A DNA stretch of 51,367 nt, taken from contig CAJJDP010000028.1 of the NCBI GenBank assembly GCA_905182995.1, positions 590,202 through 641,568 of the forward strand, given 5' to 3'. Position numbers and translations under genes: made by a program. This document shows positions 48,789 to 51,367 of the stretch, piece by piece. The notes under the pieces were generated by a model. That model did no database searches, had not been told where the DNA came from, and was given only the letters and a program-made list of their open reading frames with translations. Numbering within the stretch: position 1 is the first letter of the stretch; every line of letters starts with the position of its first letter. Source of the stretch: Paramecium octaurelia. Lineage: Eukaryota > Ciliophora > Oligohymenophorea > Peniculida > Parameciidae.

Positions 48789-49000
48789 GATGTTAAGAGT
48801 AAAGATAACTCTATCCGTTTATGAGAATATAAAATCTGAGCATCAAATCTTACCTTTAGATAATGGTTTAAGAAATATTCTAAGATAGTTTTAACCACTA
48901 GTATTTTCAAACAAGTTTTTCTAAATGAGGGTCATTTTTTTTCCATATCTCTAATATTGCTATTCTCGAAGCCTACGGAGTTTTCATTTTCATAGATAGT
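48789..49000 (+). pseudogene. Dead WD40-family copy
   Basis: From 48,789 the plus strand reads DVKSKDNSIRL followed by TGA where the WD40 core has Trp (LWD), then EYKI, a second TGA and divergent sequence. At about 48,945-49,000 another frame reads ISNIAILEAYGVFIF, matching the family tail region ([14 protein letters not shown] in the 7-repeat paralogue). So the last WD repeat and the tail of a fourth family member survive as a relic, opposite in strand to its neighbour. Confidence 0.6.
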
Positions 49001-50582
49001 TTGACAATTATTTATGTGTAGATTTTAGAAAATATTATGTTAATAAAAATTCATTTAATATACAACAAAAATTAAGTTTTATTAATTTTGTTTTTTAAAC
49101 ACCATTTCAATATGATTTATATTACCATCTAGTAGTGATTTAAACTCAATTAAATTATTTTTTATGTTGAGGAGAAAATAAATTTTAGGTAAAGATTGTC
49201 GTTATTAAGATATGCTTGCGCGAATATAATCTTAATTATTTCATGTAAATTTTAATTCCAAAATTTCAATACTTCCTGCATAGCAATCGCAGACTTTTAA
49301 ACTCTTAGAAGTTGATCATATAGGATATCATTAGTATGTAAGTAATTTAGAGAGTTATTGTTCATCAGAAAAGAAAATAAAGATATTTAAGAAAACAACT
49401 AATTTTAGAAAAAAAAATCATAGAAGAACTTTTAATTATATGATTGGGCATAAACTGTATCCTCCTACACTAAAAGCTATAATTCCCTGCGGCTAAATAG
49501 GGAGACATTTTATAATACATCTTAGCATCTTGAACCTTTGCTACTCACAATTCGGAAATAAGGCTTTCGTTTTTTTTTGTCTTCTAAACTTGAAAATGCG
49601 CGCTACATCTCTTTGTTCTATTTTAAACTAGAATATTTCATGTTTAGGTACCAATAGATGCTACTTCTGGAGAAAAAGGAGAGTATTAGTCAAGATCAGC
49701 ATATTTTAACACCAAACCCATTTTAAGAGGTTGTAGAAATATAATTATTTTGATGTGAAAAAAATTGAAAGAGGATGAAAATTTTGTTAAAGTTTTTCAT
49801 TATCTGTATTTTAGAGAATCTTTGATATTTTCAAATTATTTTTATATCAACTTTTAATTGGATAGTGAAATTGTTTAACGCTAAAAATAGCTTTTATTAC
49901 TTTAAGGATATTTGTTATAATCACAAAAGATAGTTCACAAAATTTAATAGGTTTTGAGCTTAAAAAGTGAAGATGATCTAATTTGAGAAATATTCTGAAA
50001 ATCATTAAGAGAAGAAGCCTATAAAGAAATTTAGAAATAATATTGATCTTTGAATGTCGAGTACTTTAGATAGAAATAAATATTCTCCTTCTTCTTGTTG
50101 ATTTTTAAAGTTTCCAGAACATATTAATATTATAAAGCTTATTAGTTCTAAAATGCTATTTTTTGAAAAAAAAATTTCTTAAAGTTCAAGTCAATATTAA
50201 TGATCTTAATCGTGCTATTCTATAGCTAAAGTCATTAAAAATTTTAGTAAGGTTTTTTGATTACTCATTTATTAAAGCTTTAGGCATTAGTTTACAAAAC
50301 TATCCTATCTAATGGCGCTTTAGAGCCTTCGGAGAAATTAAATTTAGTTCAAATCTTTTTAAGTTCCCCCAGCCTTAAATCTTCTATTTTGATTTATCCT
50401 AGTTTAATGTAATACTTTAGGCAATTCATAAAATTATATTGAAATATCTGGCAAAACAAAGGAAAAAATACCTTAAATGATTGGATATAAACTTTTGCAA
50501 GCTTGCCTAACCATAGATGAGTTACTAAACTTTCATTTGCAAATATAGCCTACGTTTAAATTCATGATTCATATGATTAGAA
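49001..50582. other. A/T-rich region, nothing firm
   Basis: On the minus strand near 49,640-49,700 the sequence reads YSPFSPEVASIGT, which may be another worn WD40 remnant but is too short to claim. The remainder shows only short open frames and homopolymer runs. Confidence 0.4.
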
Positions 50583-50831
50583 ATGGATTTGAGTGAAATG
50601 TCAATTTCTTTAATTCATATAATATTTTCTTGCTTTCAAAATTAAAAGGAATAATCCAAAAGAAAATTAGCATTATCATCTTCTAGATTTCTTCAGATAC
50701 AAATTATTGATTACTTTCTATTTTATTCACCAAAGGATGACTATGAAATATATTTTACGAGTAGTCGAATATCAAGTTAGATCTGCTTACTGAGAAATGG
50801 AGCAATCTCATAATCCAAAAAATCCTATTGA
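50583..50831 (+). CDS. Possible small hypothetical protein, 82 residues
   Basis: ATG at 50,583 to TGA at 50,829-50,831. Starts MDLSEMSISLIHIIFSCFQN, then KEQSKRKLALSSSRFLQIQI and YSPKDDYEIYFTSSR. Balanced composition is in its favour; size is within chance expectation and no family is recognisable. It could also be the last exon of a gene to the left. Confidence 0.28.
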
Positions 50832-50944
50832 TTTAAAAAATCATAGAACCGAGATATAATAAGGATGTAATATCTTATTAAAATAATTCAAAAACTTTTA
50901 ATTTAGTTATAACATAGTGGCCATTTAGCAAAGGTTCTTAAAAT

Positions 50945-51367
50945 ATGCAGAATAAAACTAAAGATACTAGCAGCTCTAAGTAGACTCAAATAAGGTATAA
51001 ATAGATTCATTATATTAGAACAGTAATAAAGAGAAAGATGATGTTGGAACAATTATTATTATTATATAATTTAATTTAATTTAATTAAACTCTGTAATTT
51101 ATATAAATAACTAAAGAAGTTGGTTATGATTGAAAAAAAATTATTTATTTCTGTGTTATATAGGAAGTCAATATAATGATTAATTTGGAGGGAGGATTCT
51201 CGTTTAGATTTTAATTCATATAAATAGGAAAAACAAAGAACATTATTTATCGAATACTCTTGTTGTTAGATGATTTTATTCAATATTTGAAATCAAGTTA
51301 ACTATAGTTCTCATCATATTTATTTTCAAATCAATTAATTAAGCATTTCCATGGAAACTTTTATTCT
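50945..51367 (+). CDS. Possible 5' part of a gene running off the right edge
   Basis: ATG at 50,945 (MQNKTKDTSSSKQTQIR) leads into a GTA...TAG segment at 50,995-51,018 that is a plausible 24-base intron; since 24 is a multiple of three and lacks TGA, it could equally be coding. The frame then runs through KRKMMLEQLLLLYN and meets TGA at 51,131-51,133, after which the same frame is open from ATG at 51,176 (MINLEGGFSFRFQFIQIGKT) to the window edge. Either a short gene is followed by a second start, or one gene carries an in-frame TGA. Low confidence. Confidence 0.3.

Overview
The window looks like ciliate nuclear DNA, most probably Paramecium (P. tetraurelia group). The DNA is extremely A+T rich. 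The long genes stay open only if TAA and TAG are read as glutamine and TGA is the sole stop (ciliate code). Introns are tiny (about 20-30 bases, GTA...TAG), genes are compact, and the protein families are typical Paramecium expansions: cysteine-rich surface proteins, WD40 arrays, MORN-like repeats and TPR. There are no operons, rRNA, tRNA, CRISPR, IS elements or telomeric repeats. Standard-code reading breaks every large gene, so all calls below use the ciliate code. With one stop codon and this composition TGA is expected only about once per 55-60 codons. Open frames of 100-200 codons are therefore expected by chance, and I trust only genes backed by homology, repeats, signal or membrane segments, or intron logic.

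Left part (1-14,800): one giant minus-strand gene (1,101-9,905) encodes a secreted or membrane-anchored cysteine-rich protein with a multi-pass C-terminal domain. It contains a 1,376-bp near-perfect duplication split by a single N. A second 1,285-bp duplication, also split by one N, carries a hypothetical plus-strand gene (intact copy 12,672-13,721). Both look like unmerged contig overlaps.

Middle (14,800-29,400): weak or decaying genes surround a striking plus-strand gene (18,660-23,154). It has 254 perfect GATGAA units encoding (Asp-Glu)254, then a pentapeptide-like block, 14 WD40 repeats and a conserved tail. Stretches at 15.4-16.0, 17.5-18.1, 25.9-26.3 and 27.0-28.8 kb have coding-like composition but are broken or unresolved.

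Right part (29,400-51,367): a MORN-like repeat gene (29,405-31,108) has an intron at the same phase before nearly every repeat. A tetraspanin-like gene lies on minus (34,890-35,826). Two minus-strand paralogues of the WD40 gene follow (39,120-40,937, 7 repeats; 45,616-48,431, 15 repeats), with a dead plus-strand WD40 copy at 48,789-49,000. TPR, DUF4215-type and unnamed relics fill the gaps. The right edge holds the start of another possible gene.

Overall this is a high-turnover locus: three live members and one dead member of a WD40/pentapeptide family, internal repeat number differing 7/14/15, microsatellite expansion, and many pseudogene fragments. No pathway links the genes; the shared themes are cell-surface and scaffold-type repeat proteins.
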